A DNA stretch of 64,000 bases from Corynebacterium sp. (GCA_030531005.1 JAUMTW010000001.1:203227-267226), one strand, 5' to 3'. Shown: positions 7,374-16,956, counted from the stretch's first letter. A program made the numbers and translations. Notes: generated by a model from the letters alone, not told the origin.

Positions 7374-9128
7374 ATGCCTGTTCAATCCGCTCAGCCACTT
7401 CCTGGACCTACCGTGCCAGAACCCAATGCACCATCGCGCGCTACCTTCGCTGGTCGGTCGATGTTTATCTTTGCCGCAATCGGCTCAGCAATCGGGCTGG
7501 GCAATATTTGGCGCTTCCCATATATCGCATATGACAATGGTGGCGGCGCCTTTCTCATTCCATATATCATTGCGCTACTCACCGCGGGTGTTCCCGTCCT
7601 CATCTTGGACTATGTCTTAGGCCACCGCTTCCGTGGTTCTGCACCACTAGTGTGGCGACGTATTTCCAAGCGCACGGAGGTAGTTGGCTGGGTGCAAACC
7701 GGCATTACTTATCTCATCGCAGTCTATTATTGCGTTATTTTGGCCTGGGCTGCCATGTACACCTGGTACTCCTTGCGATTGAGCTGGGGTGACGACCCAG
7801 AAGACTTCTTCGTTAACGACTTTTTGCATGCAGATGTCACCACCACGACCAGCTTTGAGATCATCTGGCCCATTGCAATTGTACTGGGCATCATCTGGAT
7901 TTTGCTGACAATCGTGATGGCCTTGGGCATCCGCAAGGGCACTGGAATATTATCTCAAATCTTCGTGCCGACCTTGATTGTGCTCTTTTTTATTCTGGTG
8001 ATTCGCGCACTCTTCTTGCCGGGTGCTGATATCGGTTTAGAAGCTTTCTTTTCCCCGCAGTGGTCAGCACTGACAAATCCATCAGTATGGATCGCCGCCT
8101 ATGGTCAGATCTTCTACTCGCTGGCCATTGCCTTTGGCATTATGATGACTCAAGCCTCGTATTTGAAGCGCCGCTCGAATCTGTCTGGCTTAGGTGCCGT
8201 GGTTGGTTTGAGCAATTCCGCATTCGAAGTGCTCGCCGGTATTGGGGTATTCGCAACTTTGGGCTTTATGGCAGCGGCACAAAACATTGCCGTTGATGAG
8301 GTTGCAACTTCTGGAATTGGCCTGGCATTTATCGCATTCCCAACGATTATTAACAATATGCCAGGTGGTGCCTTTTTCGGGGTGATCTTCTTCGGCTCAC
8401 TGTTTCTCGCCGGATTTACCTCCCTCGTTACGATCGTGGAGGTCGTGCTTTCGGCAGTTCAGGATAAATTGCACATTGGCCGCAAGCCTGGTGCGGTTTT
8501 GGTGTGCGCGGCCTGCGCACTGCCCTCGATGCTCTTTTTCCCAGTGAGCACTGGACTTGCCACCTTGGACATTGTGGACAAGTTCGTCAATGTCGTAGGT
8601 ATTATTGCCATCGCCATCATTGCTATCGTGTTAGTGAGCTGGGTTCTTGGCCGTTTGCCCGAACTGCGTGGGCATGTGAATGCGGTGAGCTCGCTGCGCT
8701 TGGGTAAGTGGTGGGATTTCTGTCTTAAGTATCTCACCGTGGCTATCTTGAGCGTTATGTTCTTCTGGGAAGTCAAGAACCTACTAGCGGAAGGCTATGA
8801 AGGCTACCCAGAAGCCAAAGTACGCGTATTTGGTTGGGGTCTAGGCATTGGGTTATATATTGTGGCCTTCGGTATGTCGCTTCTCCCATGGCCTCAAGGT
8901 ACGGTTGTTGATGGCCCACCAATGGGAGATTATGGTATAGCGATGACCGGACGTGGAGCCGAATTCGGCCGCCATTTGGAAAACCCCTATCAATCGCGCA
9001 ATACCCGCTTGGCTGCCCAACGTTCCCAAGAAGCGGCTGCAAACTCCCTAGCCAAGCAAGGTACAGCAGTACAGAGCCAGCAAACGAGCACGGCAGTAGT
9101 GACAAATGAAAAGCAGGAGGATAACTAG
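7374..9128 (+). CDS. metP: Sodium-dependent methionine/alanine importer, large subunit (NSS family)
   Basis: This 584-residue protein has about 12 membrane segments and the neurotransmitter:sodium symporter signature GSAIGLGNIWRFPYIAYDNG at about 36-55, followed by GGAFLIPYIIALLTAGVP. It couples Na+ entry to amino-acid uptake at the inner membrane. It is named MetP because a MetS-like small membrane peptide follows 2 bp later, the arrangement known for C. glutamicum MetPS. ATG 7374 is chosen because the first helix follows a short Pro-rich tail and GGAG lies 10 nt upstream. The last 60 residues are polar, Q/A-rich and cytoplasmic. Substrate is inferred from the family; other NSS members carry other amino acids. 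Confidence 0.82.
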   Translation: MPVQSAQPLPGPTVPEPNAPSRATFAGRSMFIFAAIGSAIGLGNIWRFPYIAYDNGGGAFLIPYIIALLTAGVPVLILDYVLGHRFRGSAPLVWRRISKRTEVVGWVQTGITYLIAVYYCVILAWAAMYTWYSLRLSWGDDPEDFFVNDFLHADVTTTTSFEIIWPIAIVLGIIWILLTIVMALGIRKGTGILSQIFVPTLIVLFFILVIRALFLPGADIGLEAFFSPQWSALTNPSVWIAAYGQIFYSLAIAFGIMMTQASYLKRRSNLSGLGAVVGLSNSAFEVLAGIGVFATLGFMAAAQNIAVDEVATSGIGLAFIAFPTIINNMPGGAFFGVIFFGSLFLAGFTSLVTIVEVVLSAVQDKLHIGRKPGAVLVCAACALPSMLFFPVSTGLATLDIVDKFVNVVGIIAIAIIAIVLVSWVLGRLPELRGHVNAVSSLRLGKWWDFCLKYLTVAILSVMFFWEVKNLLAEGYEGYPEAKVRVFGWGLGIGLYIVAFGMSLLPWPQGTVVDGPPMGDYGIAMTGRGAEFGRHLENPYQSRNTRLAAQRSQEAAANSLAKQGTAVQSQQTSTAVVTNEKQEDN

Positions 9129-9130
9129 CC

Positions 9131-9292
9131 ATGAGTGCAATGACCATTGTCATGATGATTTCCTACCTGCTGCTTGTGGGCGGATTATTAGTGCTCGCCG
9201 CGATACACTTGGCGAAAAATGATGACCGAACTGCTGGTACATTAGGCACTAAAAATCTCGATGACCTGCCAGAGTACACTCCGCCAAGTTAG
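9131..9292 (+). CDS. metS: MetS-like small subunit of the importer
   Basis: This is a 53-residue peptide with one hydrophobic helix (about residues 4-27, TIVMMISYLLLVGG then LLVLAAIHLA) and a polar tail ending in DDLPEYTPPS. A strong AGGAGG (9115-9120) overlaps the end of metP and sits 10 nt before ATG 9131. In C. glutamicum MetS is required for activity of MetP. Position, size and single helix support the assignment; short peptides like this are often missed by annotation. Confidence 0.75.
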   Translation: MSAMTIVMMISYLLLVGGLLVLAAIHLAKNDDRTAGTLGTKNLDDLPEYTPPS

Positions 9293-9489
9293 ACGAAACG
9301 CGCTAGTCAGGACGTCTGTACCGCAAGCATGGGTGCAAGTCCTGCGCTCTTGTAACATTGAAATAAACCAATCCAATATCTCCAATATCGAAGCTTCGGG
9401 GCCACTTTCTGGAGTCTTTCAACCTCGATATCAGATTGGATGCTTATCGATTCTGTCCGCAATCAAGTACATGTTAAACTGCAGGAGCA

Positions 9490-9576
9490 ATTCACGGGTG
9501 CCTGGTTTTGATCTCAAATCCAGCGCTGAGAGTAATACCGTTACAACCTGATCCGGGTAATACCGGCGCTAGGGAG
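9490..9576 (+). promoter_or_regulatory. TPP riboswitch (THI element)
   Basis: The conserved THI-box elements are in order: ACGGGTGCCTGG (from 9494), the core GCGCTGAGAGTAATACC (about 9533-9549), ACAACCTGATCCGGGTAATA (about 9543-9562) and CCGGCGCTAGGGAG ending at 9576. AGGGAG (9571-9576) is also the ribosome binding site 5 nt before ykoE, so TPP binding probably blocks translation initiation directly. Bases 9293-9489 hold no gene; the promoter must lie there but is not clear. Confidence 0.93.
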
Positions 9577-9581
9577 ATTTT

Positions 9582-10166
9582 ATGAATACATCTGCATGGC
9601 GCACGATTGATGTGCTTATTGCTTCTGTTTTGGGCATGGCCTGTGGCGTGCTCTTCCTTCTTTGGAATTCCGTTGGCTATGTTTGGTACGAATCCGCCAA
9701 TGCCATCACGCCTGGTTTTGGTGGTATCGCTGTGGGCATTTGGCTTATCGGTGGTGTCATCGGTGGCTTAGTCATCCGCAAACCTGGTGCCGCTATCTAC
9801 GTGGAGGTGTTGGCTGCTTGTACCTCCATGCTGTTAGGCAGTCAGTGGGGTGTGACCACCGTGCTTTCCGGCTTAGCCCAAGGATTTGGTGCTGAGATCA
9901 TTTTCGCAGTCTTCCTCTATCGCCGCTGTAACCTCAGCATTGCTGTACTCTCTGGCATGGCTGCAGCATGGGCTGCTTACTTCGCCGAACTATTCATGAG
10001 CGCAAATTATGCCAAGACGCTGGCCTTTAACCTCACCTATCTCACGACAATGACCATTTCTGGGGCGTTCTTAGCTGGTGTGCTGGGCTGGTACTTGGTG
10101 CGTGCTCTAGCTGCTACCGGGGTGCTGGATCGGTTCCCGCCTGGCATGGAGCGCCAACGCGTGTAA
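9582..10166 (+). CDS. ykoE: ECF transporter substrate-binding (S) component YkoE
   Basis: This is a 194-residue membrane protein with about six helices. Features typical of YkoE are RTIDVLIASVLGMACGVLF at the N-terminus, the central IYVEVLAACTSMLLGSQWG, and AQGFGAEIIFAVFLYRRC. YkoE captures a thiamine-related ligand, most likely hydroxymethylpyrimidine or thiamine, and delivers it to the energizing module YkoD/YkoC. The TPP riboswitch directly upstream supports this. The next gene follows after about 190 bp, so the operon has a small internal gap. Confidence 0.93.
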   Translation: MNTSAWRTIDVLIASVLGMACGVLFLLWNSVGYVWYESANAITPGFGGIAVGIWLIGGVIGGLVIRKPGAAIYVEVLAACTSMLLGSQWGVTTVLSGLAQGFGAEIIFAVFLYRRCNLSIAVLSGMAAAWAAYFAELFMSANYAKTLAFNLTYLTTMTISGAFLAGVLGWYLVRALAATGVLDRFPPGMERQRV

Positions 10167-10357
10167 TCACTGTCCATCCGCCTTTCCCGCGCTGCAGGCG
10201 AACACTGCGGTGCAGGCGTTGATTTGAGATAGTGGGTGCTCAAACCGAACCTGCTAATACAGGGACTGCGGCCTGAAAGTTTTTGTTTCGTGTATTGGTC
10301 TCCCACTCGCATCTCCCGAATCTATTCCGAGCAAGAGCAAAGAAGAAAGTAGTAGTT

Positions 10358-11770
10358 ATGGGCCCTGCCATCGTGGCTACCGGCTTCGGCTTTCGCCACA
10401 GTAGCCGGCGCGCTTTCGCCTTTCAAGATGTGGATTTTGAAATCCAACGCGGCGAAAAAGTCCTCCTCGTCGGCGCATCTGGGGCAGGCAAGTCCACATT
10501 ATTGCATGCCATTGCGGGGCTATTGAGTTCAGATCAAGGCGAAACCATTGGGGAATTGCGCACTAATGGCAACGTGGGCATGGTACTCCAAGACCCAGAT
10601 GCCCAGGTGATTGCCGCCCGCGTCGGCGATGATGTGGCCTTCGGGTGTGAAAATCTCGCCATGGACCCCCAACTGATCCGCCAGCGCGTGCCGGAATTCT
10701 TAGACGCCGTGGGCCTTAATTTCGCATGGGACCATGACACCGCGCATCTTTCAGGTGGACAACAACAACGCCTGGCTTTAGCTGGCGTGCTCGCCATGGG
10801 TGCAGACATCATCTGCCTCGATGAGCCCACCGCCAACTTGGACCCTGCTGGGGTGCGCGAAGTCGTCCACACGATCTCCGAACTTACTGATGCCACGGTG
10901 GTCATCGTAGAGCATGACATAGCCACCTGGTGTGATGAGGTTGATCGCCTTGTCGTGCTTAGTTCCGAAGGCGTGATAGCCAGTGGAGATCCGCGAACTG
11001 TATTACGCGAGCATGGCAAAGCTCTGGCACAGCTAGGAATCTGGGTACCAGGATATGCCCCCATACCGCCACAATTGGCCGGCTTTGACATCCACGAAGT
11101 CGCGGTGCAGACTCACGCGCTGCAACTGGCATGGGATGTCCCCGGCAACCAAACTCCCCTTGAGCTTGCGCTGCCCAAAGGAGCAGCGTGTGTGCTCCAA
11201 GGGCCAAATGGGGTTGGTAAGTCCAGTTGTCTAGCAGCCCTTGCCGGGCTCGTCGCCCCAAAAGCTGGACTTGTGGAATACCCAGGGATTGGCAGGAACC
11301 CACATCAATGGGCAGCACCCACGCTTGCGAGATACATTGGTATGGTCTTTCAAGATCCAGAAGTACAATTCTTTCAACGCAGTGTCGGGGAAGAAATCAT
11401 CGGCAGTGCGACAGTGGCCTTCGCAAAGAAATTTGGGCGTCGCGATGTGCATAAGCATGCCCGCTTAGCAGCAAGTAAACGAGGGCAGGAACTTCTCGAG
11501 CAACTTGGATTAGCAGAGCTTGCCGCAGCAAATCCTTTCACCTTATCCGGCGGGCAAAAGCGCCGCTTAAGTGTTGCTGGCGCCTTAGTCTTACGACCTG
11601 AAATACTGTTTTTAGATGAGCCGACCTTTGGTCAAGATCGCAATAATTTCATCACCTTAGTGAACCTGCTCGCCGCTGCCCAAGCACAAGGCACTACCAT
11701 CGTTGCGGTTTCCCACTCAGCACTCTATAGAAAGGCGCTGGGCCAGTATGTCTATGATTTCGCAGCTTAA
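10358..11770 (+). CDS. ykoD: ECF transporter double ATPase YkoD
   Basis: The 470 residues hold two ABC ATPase domains in tandem. The first has Walker A GASGAGKST (about 39-47), signature LSGGQQQRLALAG and Walker B DIICLDEPTANLD. The second has Walker A GPNGVGKSS (about 285-293), signature LSGGQKRRLSVAG and Walker B EILFLDEPTFGQD. Both look active. A fused A/A' subunit is usual for YkoD. ATG 10358 is chosen because the frame upstream to 10283 is not ATPase-like; the ribosome binding site is weak. The end overlaps ykoC by 23 bp, indicating translational coupling. Confidence 0.93.
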   Translation: MGPAIVATGFGFRHSSRRAFAFQDVDFEIQRGEKVLLVGASGAGKSTLLHAIAGLLSSDQGETIGELRTNGNVGMVLQDPDAQVIAARVGDDVAFGCENLAMDPQLIRQRVPEFLDAVGLNFAWDHDTAHLSGGQQQRLALAGVLAMGADIICLDEPTANLDPAGVREVVHTISELTDATVVIVEHDIATWCDEVDRLVVLSSEGVIASGDPRTVLREHGKALAQLGIWVPGYAPIPPQLAGFDIHEVAVQTHALQLAWDVPGNQTPLELALPKGAACVLQGPNGVGKSSCLAALAGLVAPKAGLVEYPGIGRNPHQWAAPTLARYIGMVFQDPEVQFFQRSVGEEIIGSATVAFAKKFGRRDVHKHARLAASKRGQELLEQLGLAELAAANPFTLSGGQKRRLSVAGALVLRPEILFLDEPTFGQDRNNFITLVNLLAAAQAQGTTIVAVSHSALYRKALGQYVYDFAA

Positions 11771-12503
11771 CCCAGTTGCTCGTTTCGTAGGTGTAGCTGG
11801 ATTGACCTTGCCATTGTTGCTGAGCGTTGACTGGGTCTCTGCCGCAGTAGCGCTCATCCTGTGCTTCATTCTCGCGGCCGCCCTGGGATATGACTTTCGA
11901 AAGCTTCCGCGTCACGGTTGGCCGATTTGGATCGCAATGCCGGTCACTGGGTTGTCGATGGCTTTGTACGGCAGCGTTGGCGGTGACATCTATTGGCAAT
12001 GGGGGTTTATCACCATTAGTGAAAATTCCCTGGAATTAAGTCTTGCGGCAATGCTACGTGTGGCTGCTATCGGCATTCCGGCCATCATCTTCCTTTCCCA
12101 GATAGACCCCACGCACTTAGGTAACAGTCTCACCCAGATTATGAAGTTGCCCGATCGTTTTGTGCTTGCTGCAGTAGCAAGTGCCAGGTTACTGACGCTT
12201 AGCCAGCGTGACGTCGTGCAATTACGTCAAGCCCGCCGCGCTCGTGGTATTGCCACCCATGGAGGAATACGCCGCGCGATGAGTATCACCTTTGGCCTGT
12301 TCGTTTTAGCGCTGCGCCGAGGTGCAAAGCTTGCAACTGCAATGGAAGCGCGCGGGTTTGGCCACAGTGCAACTCGCACCTATGTACATCCAGTACGTTT
12401 AACCCGGGCAGATCACATATGCATGTTGGCTGGTCTGGTTTGTGCACTCGTGGCCATTGCGGTGGCAATTGCCGTAGGGGAGTACCGTTTCTTAGGACAA
12501 TAG
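11748..12503 (+). CDS. ykoC: ECF transporter transmembrane (T) component YkoC
   Basis: This 251-residue protein has four to six membrane helices and the two short motifs of ECF T components, QARRARGIATHG (about 164-175) and AMEARGFG (about 198-205). In this family the Ala-Arg-Gly motifs form coupling helices that contact the ATPase. GAAAGG lies 13 nt before ATG 11748, inside the ykoD coding region. Together with YkoE and YkoD it completes a thiamine-precursor importer. Confidence 0.92.
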   Translation: MSMISQLNPVARFVGVAGLTLPLLLSVDWVSAAVALILCFILAAALGYDFRKLPRHGWPIWIAMPVTGLSMALYGSVGGDIYWQWGFITISENSLELSLAAMLRVAAIGIPAIIFLSQIDPTHLGNSLTQIMKLPDRFVLAAVASARLLTLSQRDVVQLRQARRARGIATHGGIRRAMSITFGLFVLALRRGAKLATAMEARGFGHSATRTYVHPVRLTRADHICMLAGLVCALVAIAVAIAVGEYRFLGQ

Positions 12504-12633
12504 GCACAGTGTTGCCATCTGCTGTCGAAAGGTAACCAAGTAGATCCAGTGGTTCAGGAGTTGTGTGCACTAGTGTGCTGTCCCAAAATTCCAGAATTAT
12601 AGCCAAAACCAACGTAGAGGAGCATAGCTTTCT

Positions 12634-13176
12634 ATGATTGTGCTTATCGATGGCCGCTCGGGTAGCGGTAAGACGACTCTGGCTGCCAAGCTGGCTGCGG
12701 CTACCGATTTTCACGTTGTACACCTTGATGATTTCTACCCAGGGTGGCGGGGGCTGCGCGCTGGCTCATTGATGGTGGCGCAGGAAGTCATTCCTCACCG
12801 GAGGTTTCAACGCTGGGATTGGGGGCAGAACCAGGCAGGTCCTTGGGAAGAGCTGCCAGCAGGAAATCTCATTATCGAAGGTGCTGGTGCTTGGTCCGCA
12901 GAAGCGGAGGCTGCGTTGCGCGATGAAGTGTATCTCAGCGTTGTCGTATCTGCGCCTGCAAAAGTACGCAAAGCCAAGGCCTTAGCCCGTGATCCTTACT
13001 ATGCGCCGTATTGGCAGCAGTGGAGTGAGCAAGAAGATGCGCACTTTGCCGGTCAACCTGCAGCAGATCTCTACCTCGGTATCGCCGAAGAACCCGCCGT
13101 GGCTCAATGTCCAGGCTTAGAAACAGGTAGTGCAGCGGTGAACGCTATCCTGAAAAAATTGCACGCGTTGCAGTAG
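12634..13176 (+). CDS. Small P-loop kinase-like ATPase (uridine kinase-like fold)
   Basis: This 180-residue protein has a Walker A GRSGSGKTTLAAKLA at residues 7-21. VHLDDFYPGWRG follows at about 30-41, resembling the DD(F/Y)Y substrate motif of uridine/phosphoribulokinase-like kinases, then NLIIEGAGAWS at about 82-92. It probably phosphorylates a small molecule in the cytoplasm; the substrate is unknown. GAGGAG 11 nt upstream decides ATG 12634. It follows the ykoEDC cluster by 130 bp but need not be functionally linked. Confidence 0.7.
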   Translation: MIVLIDGRSGSGKTTLAAKLAAATDFHVVHLDDFYPGWRGLRAGSLMVAQEVIPHRRFQRWDWGQNQAGPWEELPAGNLIIEGAGAWSAEAEAALRDEVYLSVVVSAPAKVRKAKALARDPYYAPYWQQWSEQEDAHFAGQPAADLYLGIAEEPAVAQCPGLETGSAAVNAILKKLHALQ

Positions 13177-13299
13177 GAACGAGAGGAAATAGTCAGGCAG
13201 TCAGGCGAGTATGAGGTGTCACTGTGTAGGCATTGTGATGACATTTTACGTGCTTTGAAAAATTATTGACAATGAACTGAGATGATTGACAGTTGACTA

Positions 13300-13328
13300 T
13301 TGCTTTTCTTTAATGTTCTTAGTATAAC
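13300..13328 (+). promoter_or_regulatory. Promoter of the first solute-binding protein gene
   Basis: TTGCTT (13300-13305) and TATAAC (13323-13328) are separated by 17 bp. Just upstream are three spaced copies of TTGAC(A/T) at 13266, 13286 and 13293, which may be alternative -35 boxes or part of an operator. Confidence 0.55.
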
Positions 13329-13385
13329 TATTAGTGTCTAAAATGTAACGCCGAGATAACGGCGCGCAAGCAAAAAGGAGCGGGC

Positions 13386-14990
13386 ATGCGCAAGATCTGT
13401 TCGGCGGTACTTCTGGTGCTGTCGATGAGTAGCATGCTCGTTGCTTGTGTGAGTCATGGCAAAAGCGAAGAAGCTGTTGATTACCGTTATGGTAACTATG
13501 TGCAGGTCAATAGCATGGAGCCGCAAGATGCGCTCATTCCAGCTGCGGCAAATGAAGAGCGCGGTGGTGCGATCGTAGACTTGCTCTATTCCGGCTTGCT
13601 GTATCTGGATGCACGTGGAGAAGTACACAATGAGCAAGCAGAAGACATTACGAAAGAGGATAGCCGTAGCTACCGCGTCCGGCTGCGTGAAGGGTTGATA
13701 TTCTCTGATGGTACGCCAGTGCGTGCTCAAGATTATGTCGATTCTTGGAATTATGCGGCACGTGAAGAACTTCCCTTAGCGCACTTTATGGAGCCAATTG
13801 CTGGCTATGAGATCGGCGCTGAAGCCATGTCCGGCTTAGAGGTCATCGATGAGCATAGCTTTACCATTAAACTGTCTGAGCCGCACAGTGATTTCCTTAC
13901 CCGCTTAGCCTATAGTGCCTTTGCAGTTATGCCTCCACAGGCGATTGAGGACATGAGCGATTTTCGCCGAGCTCCAATTGGCTCTGGCCCATATGTGTTA
14001 GCCGAATGGCATCACAATGATTCCCTCTTGCTCGTGCCCAATAAGTACTATGAAGGCGGGCGCAAGGCGCAGAACGAGGGGATTCGCTTTCGACACTTCG
14101 CTACCTTGCAAGCTGCCTATTATGATCTGCTGCATGGGGACCTTGATGTGCTCGATTCTATCCCGCCGGGGGAGTATTCCTCTTTTTCGGCAGATTTAGC
14201 CGGTCGCAGCATTAATCAGCCTAGTGCAATTGTGCAGACCCTTGGCATTCCAGTTGATGCTCGAAACTTTCGTGGTCAAGCCGGACAATTACGTCGCCAA
14301 GCAATCTCGCTAGCTCTCGATCGCGTGGCACTCACAGAAGGCGTATTCCAAGGCACTCGTACCCCGGCCAAAGAATTCACCTCACCGGTGGTTCGTGGTT
14401 TTACGGATAATATTGCTGGCACGGATGTCGTCAACTTCGATCCCGTGCATGCCCAAGAATTGTGGGCCCAAGCAGAAGCGATTGAGCCTTTCGAAGGTGA
14501 ATTCGAAATTGCCTATAACGCCGATGGCGCAAACCAGGACTGGGTAGAAGTAGCAGCTTCACAATTAAGCGATACGCTTCATATTCCAGCCAAGGGGCGA
14601 GCTTATGAGGACTTTAGGACTTTCCGTGATGCCCTAAGATCGCACGACGTTGATTGCGCTTTCCGTGCTGGTTGGATGGCTGACTATCCGGCTATGAGCA
14701 ATTTTTTGGAGCCGCAATACGCCAGCTATGGCAGCGCGAATGACACTGGCTTTCATGACGATCATTTTGATCAGTTGCTGACGGAAGCTGCCGAAACTGG
14801 TGAAGGGCAACATCAGCAAGAGCTCTATAAGGAAGCCCAGGAAATCCTGTTGACGCAATTGCCTGCAATTCCGTTGTGGTACTCAAATGTGCAGCTGGGC
14901 TATTCCGAGGCTGTCTATGATGTTGAGGTCATGTGGAATGGCGTTCCGAACTATGCTGCTATGAAAAAGGTGGACAAGTCGGCCCAGTAG
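13386..14990 (+). CDS. Peptide ABC transporter solute-binding lipoprotein (family 5), copy 1
   Basis: This is a 534-residue DppA/OppA-type binding protein. The N-terminus MRKICSAVLLVLSMSSMLVAC gives a lipoprotein signal with Cys21. Family features follow: YRVRLREGLIFSDGTPVRAQD (about 97-117, the diagnostic W/F-SDG-P-A-D block), then ISLALDRVALTEGVFQG, then LPAIPLWYSN near the C-terminus. It binds a peptide outside the membrane and delivers it to the permeases. It is closely related to the next gene along its whole length, apparently by tandem duplication. AAGGAG 5 nt upstream decides the start. Confidence 0.88.
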   Translation: MRKICSAVLLVLSMSSMLVACVSHGKSEEAVDYRYGNYVQVNSMEPQDALIPAAANEERGGAIVDLLYSGLLYLDARGEVHNEQAEDITKEDSRSYRVRLREGLIFSDGTPVRAQDYVDSWNYAAREELPLAHFMEPIAGYEIGAEAMSGLEVIDEHSFTIKLSEPHSDFLTRLAYSAFAVMPPQAIEDMSDFRRAPIGSGPYVLAEWHHNDSLLLVPNKYYEGGRKAQNEGIRFRHFATLQAAYYDLLHGDLDVLDSIPPGEYSSFSADLAGRSINQPSAIVQTLGIPVDARNFRGQAGQLRRQAISLALDRVALTEGVFQGTRTPAKEFTSPVVRGFTDNIAGTDVVNFDPVHAQELWAQAEAIEPFEGEFEIAYNADGANQDWVEVAASQLSDTLHIPAKGRAYEDFRTFRDALRSHDVDCAFRAGWMADYPAMSNFLEPQYASYGSANDTGFHDDHFDQLLTEAAETGEGQHQQELYKEAQEILLTQLPAIPLWYSNVQLGYSEAVYDVEVMWNGVPNYAAMKKVDKSAQ

Positions 14991-15366
14991 CACGGGATCA
15001 AGGATGGTGCCTACTAGGGGCGCCAACAACGCGTTCGCGCCGGATGTAGGCAGAAAGCGGTCGGCATTGCTCGGTAGGCGAGTCGCGTGACGTTTGCCTC
15101 GAGACTTTTGGCTGGGGCTATGTTTCTGACCGCCGTTCAAGCCAGGCTGGTCATTGAATTATCATATCCACCGGCATTGTGACTTAATTCACTTTTGTTG
15201 AAAATGAGTGCTAACCTCGCCTTTTCTATTGGTTTAAAGGTTCTATGGCTATTTCCGTCTGAAAGAAACCTCGCATAGCGCTGCCAATCCCATTAATATT
15301 CCGGATATACGGTATGGAATCCATGGGCGTTGGCTGAAACGCCCGTTATTTGCAAGGAGTCCCTTC
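14991..15366 (+). other. Gene-free spacer between the two binding-protein genes
   Basis: The 376 bp contain no gene. I see no confident terminator after copy 1. The 150 bp before the second gene are AT-rich and probably hold its promoter, but no -35/-10 pair is clear enough to place. GCAAGGAG at about 15352-15359 is the ribosome binding site. Confidence 0.4.
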
Positions 15367-16956
15367 ATGGCGCATAACAAGTACCTTCGCAGCCTCGGAG
15401 CCCTAGGAGCAGCTGGTGTCCTCACATTCACCTTGGCTGCCTGTGGCTCGGATAGCTCTTCCGACGGCGATGTGAACTACGTTTTGGTCAATGGTGCAGA
15501 ACCTCAGAACCCACTGATCCCTGCAGACACTAACGAAAATGGTGGCGGCCGTGTGGTCACCATGCTCTACGGTACTTTGGTCTATTACGATGCTGATGGC
15601 GAAGTGCACAATGAGCATGCCGAATCCATCGAGCTCGAAGGTGAGAAGACCTACCGCGTGACCTTGAAGGACGGCCTCAAGTTCTCCGATGGCAGCCCAA
15701 TCACTGCTCAGAACTACGTAGACACTTGGAATAATGCGGTTGCTGAAGACCTCATGAGCGCCTACTTCTTCGAGCCCATCTTGGGCTATGAGGAAGGTGC
15801 AGAAAGCCTCGAGGGCTTGAAGGTCGTTGACGACCACACCTTCACCATTGAATTGGCTCAGCCGGAATCTGACTTCCCTCTGCGTCTGGGCTATTCTGCC
15901 TATGCAGTGCTGCCAGATTCTGCCTTCGATGATCTCGAATCTTTCGGAGAGAACCCAGTTAGCTCTGGCCCGTATGTACTCGATGAGTGGAACCACAACG
16001 AATCGATCACTTTGGTGCCGAATGAGAATTACGAAGGTGATCGCGAGGCCCAAAACGATGGTCTGCGGTTTGTGCTGTACTCCAATATTGACGCTGCTTA
16101 TGCTGACCTGCTAGCCGGAAACCTTGATGTTCTCGATGCCATTCCAGATAGCTCCTTTACCACTTACGAGGATGAACTCGGTGATCGTGCAGTAAATAAG
16201 CCGAGTGCGCTGTTCCAATCCTTCACCATCCCAGAGACCCTGGAACACTTCAGTGGGGAAGAAGGCCAACTGCGCCGTCAGGCAATTTCCTTGGCGATTG
16301 ACCGAGAGGAAATCACTAGCAACATTTTCGACGGCACCCGCACACCTGCACACGATTTCAGCTCCCCAACTGTAGAGGGCTACCGCGATGACCTCGCTGG
16401 CAATGAGGTGCTCGAATTCGACCCAGAGCGTGCTCAGGAATTGTGGGCAGAAGCCGATGATATTTCAGAGTTCACCGGCACCTTCTCTATTGCCTACAAC
16501 TCTGATGGTGGCCACCAGGCGTGGGTTGATGCCGTTGCTAACCAGTTGCGCAACAATCTTGGCATTGATGCCGAAGGCGCACCATACCCAGACTTTAAGT
16601 CTCTGCGCGATGAGGTAACCCAGCGCACGATCGGTTCGGCATTCCGCACCGGCTGGATGGCAGATTACCCATCAGTTGGTAACTTCCTCGCACCGTTGTA
16701 CGCCACCGGGGCATCCTCGAATGATGGTGATTACTCCAACGCTGAGTTTGATGACCTGCTGCGTCAAGCTGCAGGGGCGGATTCTGTCGAAAAAGGCCTG
16801 GAAATTTACGGCCAAGCCCAAGAGATTCTGCTTCAGGACCTGCCAGCTATCCCACTGTGGTACTCCAACACCACTGCGGGTTCGAGTGAACACGTTGATA
16901 ACGTAGCCTACAGCTGGAACGATGCCCCGATCTACTACCAGATCACCAAGAACTAG
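15367..16956 (+). CDS. Peptide ABC transporter solute-binding lipoprotein (family 5), copy 2
   Basis: This 529-residue protein has a signal ending in the lipobox TLAAC (about residue 27). It carries the same family blocks as copy 1: YRVTLKDGLKFSDGSPITAQ, AISLAIDREEITSNIFDGT, and LPAIPLWYSNTT near the end. It lies immediately upstream of the permease operon and is followed by a terminator, so it is probably expressed separately and in excess over the membrane subunits, as is common for binding proteins. Its acidic composition and codon use look like a well-expressed gene. Confidence 0.9.
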   Translation: MAHNKYLRSLGALGAAGVLTFTLAACGSDSSSDGDVNYVLVNGAEPQNPLIPADTNENGGGRVVTMLYGTLVYYDADGEVHNEHAESIELEGEKTYRVTLKDGLKFSDGSPITAQNYVDTWNNAVAEDLMSAYFFEPILGYEEGAESLEGLKVVDDHTFTIELAQPESDFPLRLGYSAYAVLPDSAFDDLESFGENPVSSGPYVLDEWNHNESITLVPNENYEGDREAQNDGLRFVLYSNIDAAYADLLAGNLDVLDAIPDSSFTTYEDELGDRAVNKPSALFQSFTIPETLEHFSGEEGQLRRQAISLAIDREEITSNIFDGTRTPAHDFSSPTVEGYRDDLAGNEVLEFDPERAQELWAEADDISEFTGTFSIAYNSDGGHQAWVDAVANQLRNNLGIDAEGAPYPDFKSLRDEVTQRTIGSAFRTGWMADYPSVGNFLAPLYATGASSNDGDYSNAEFDDLLRQAAGADSVEKGLEIYGQAQEILLQDLPAIPLWYSNTTAGSSEHVDNVAYSWNDAPIYYQITKN

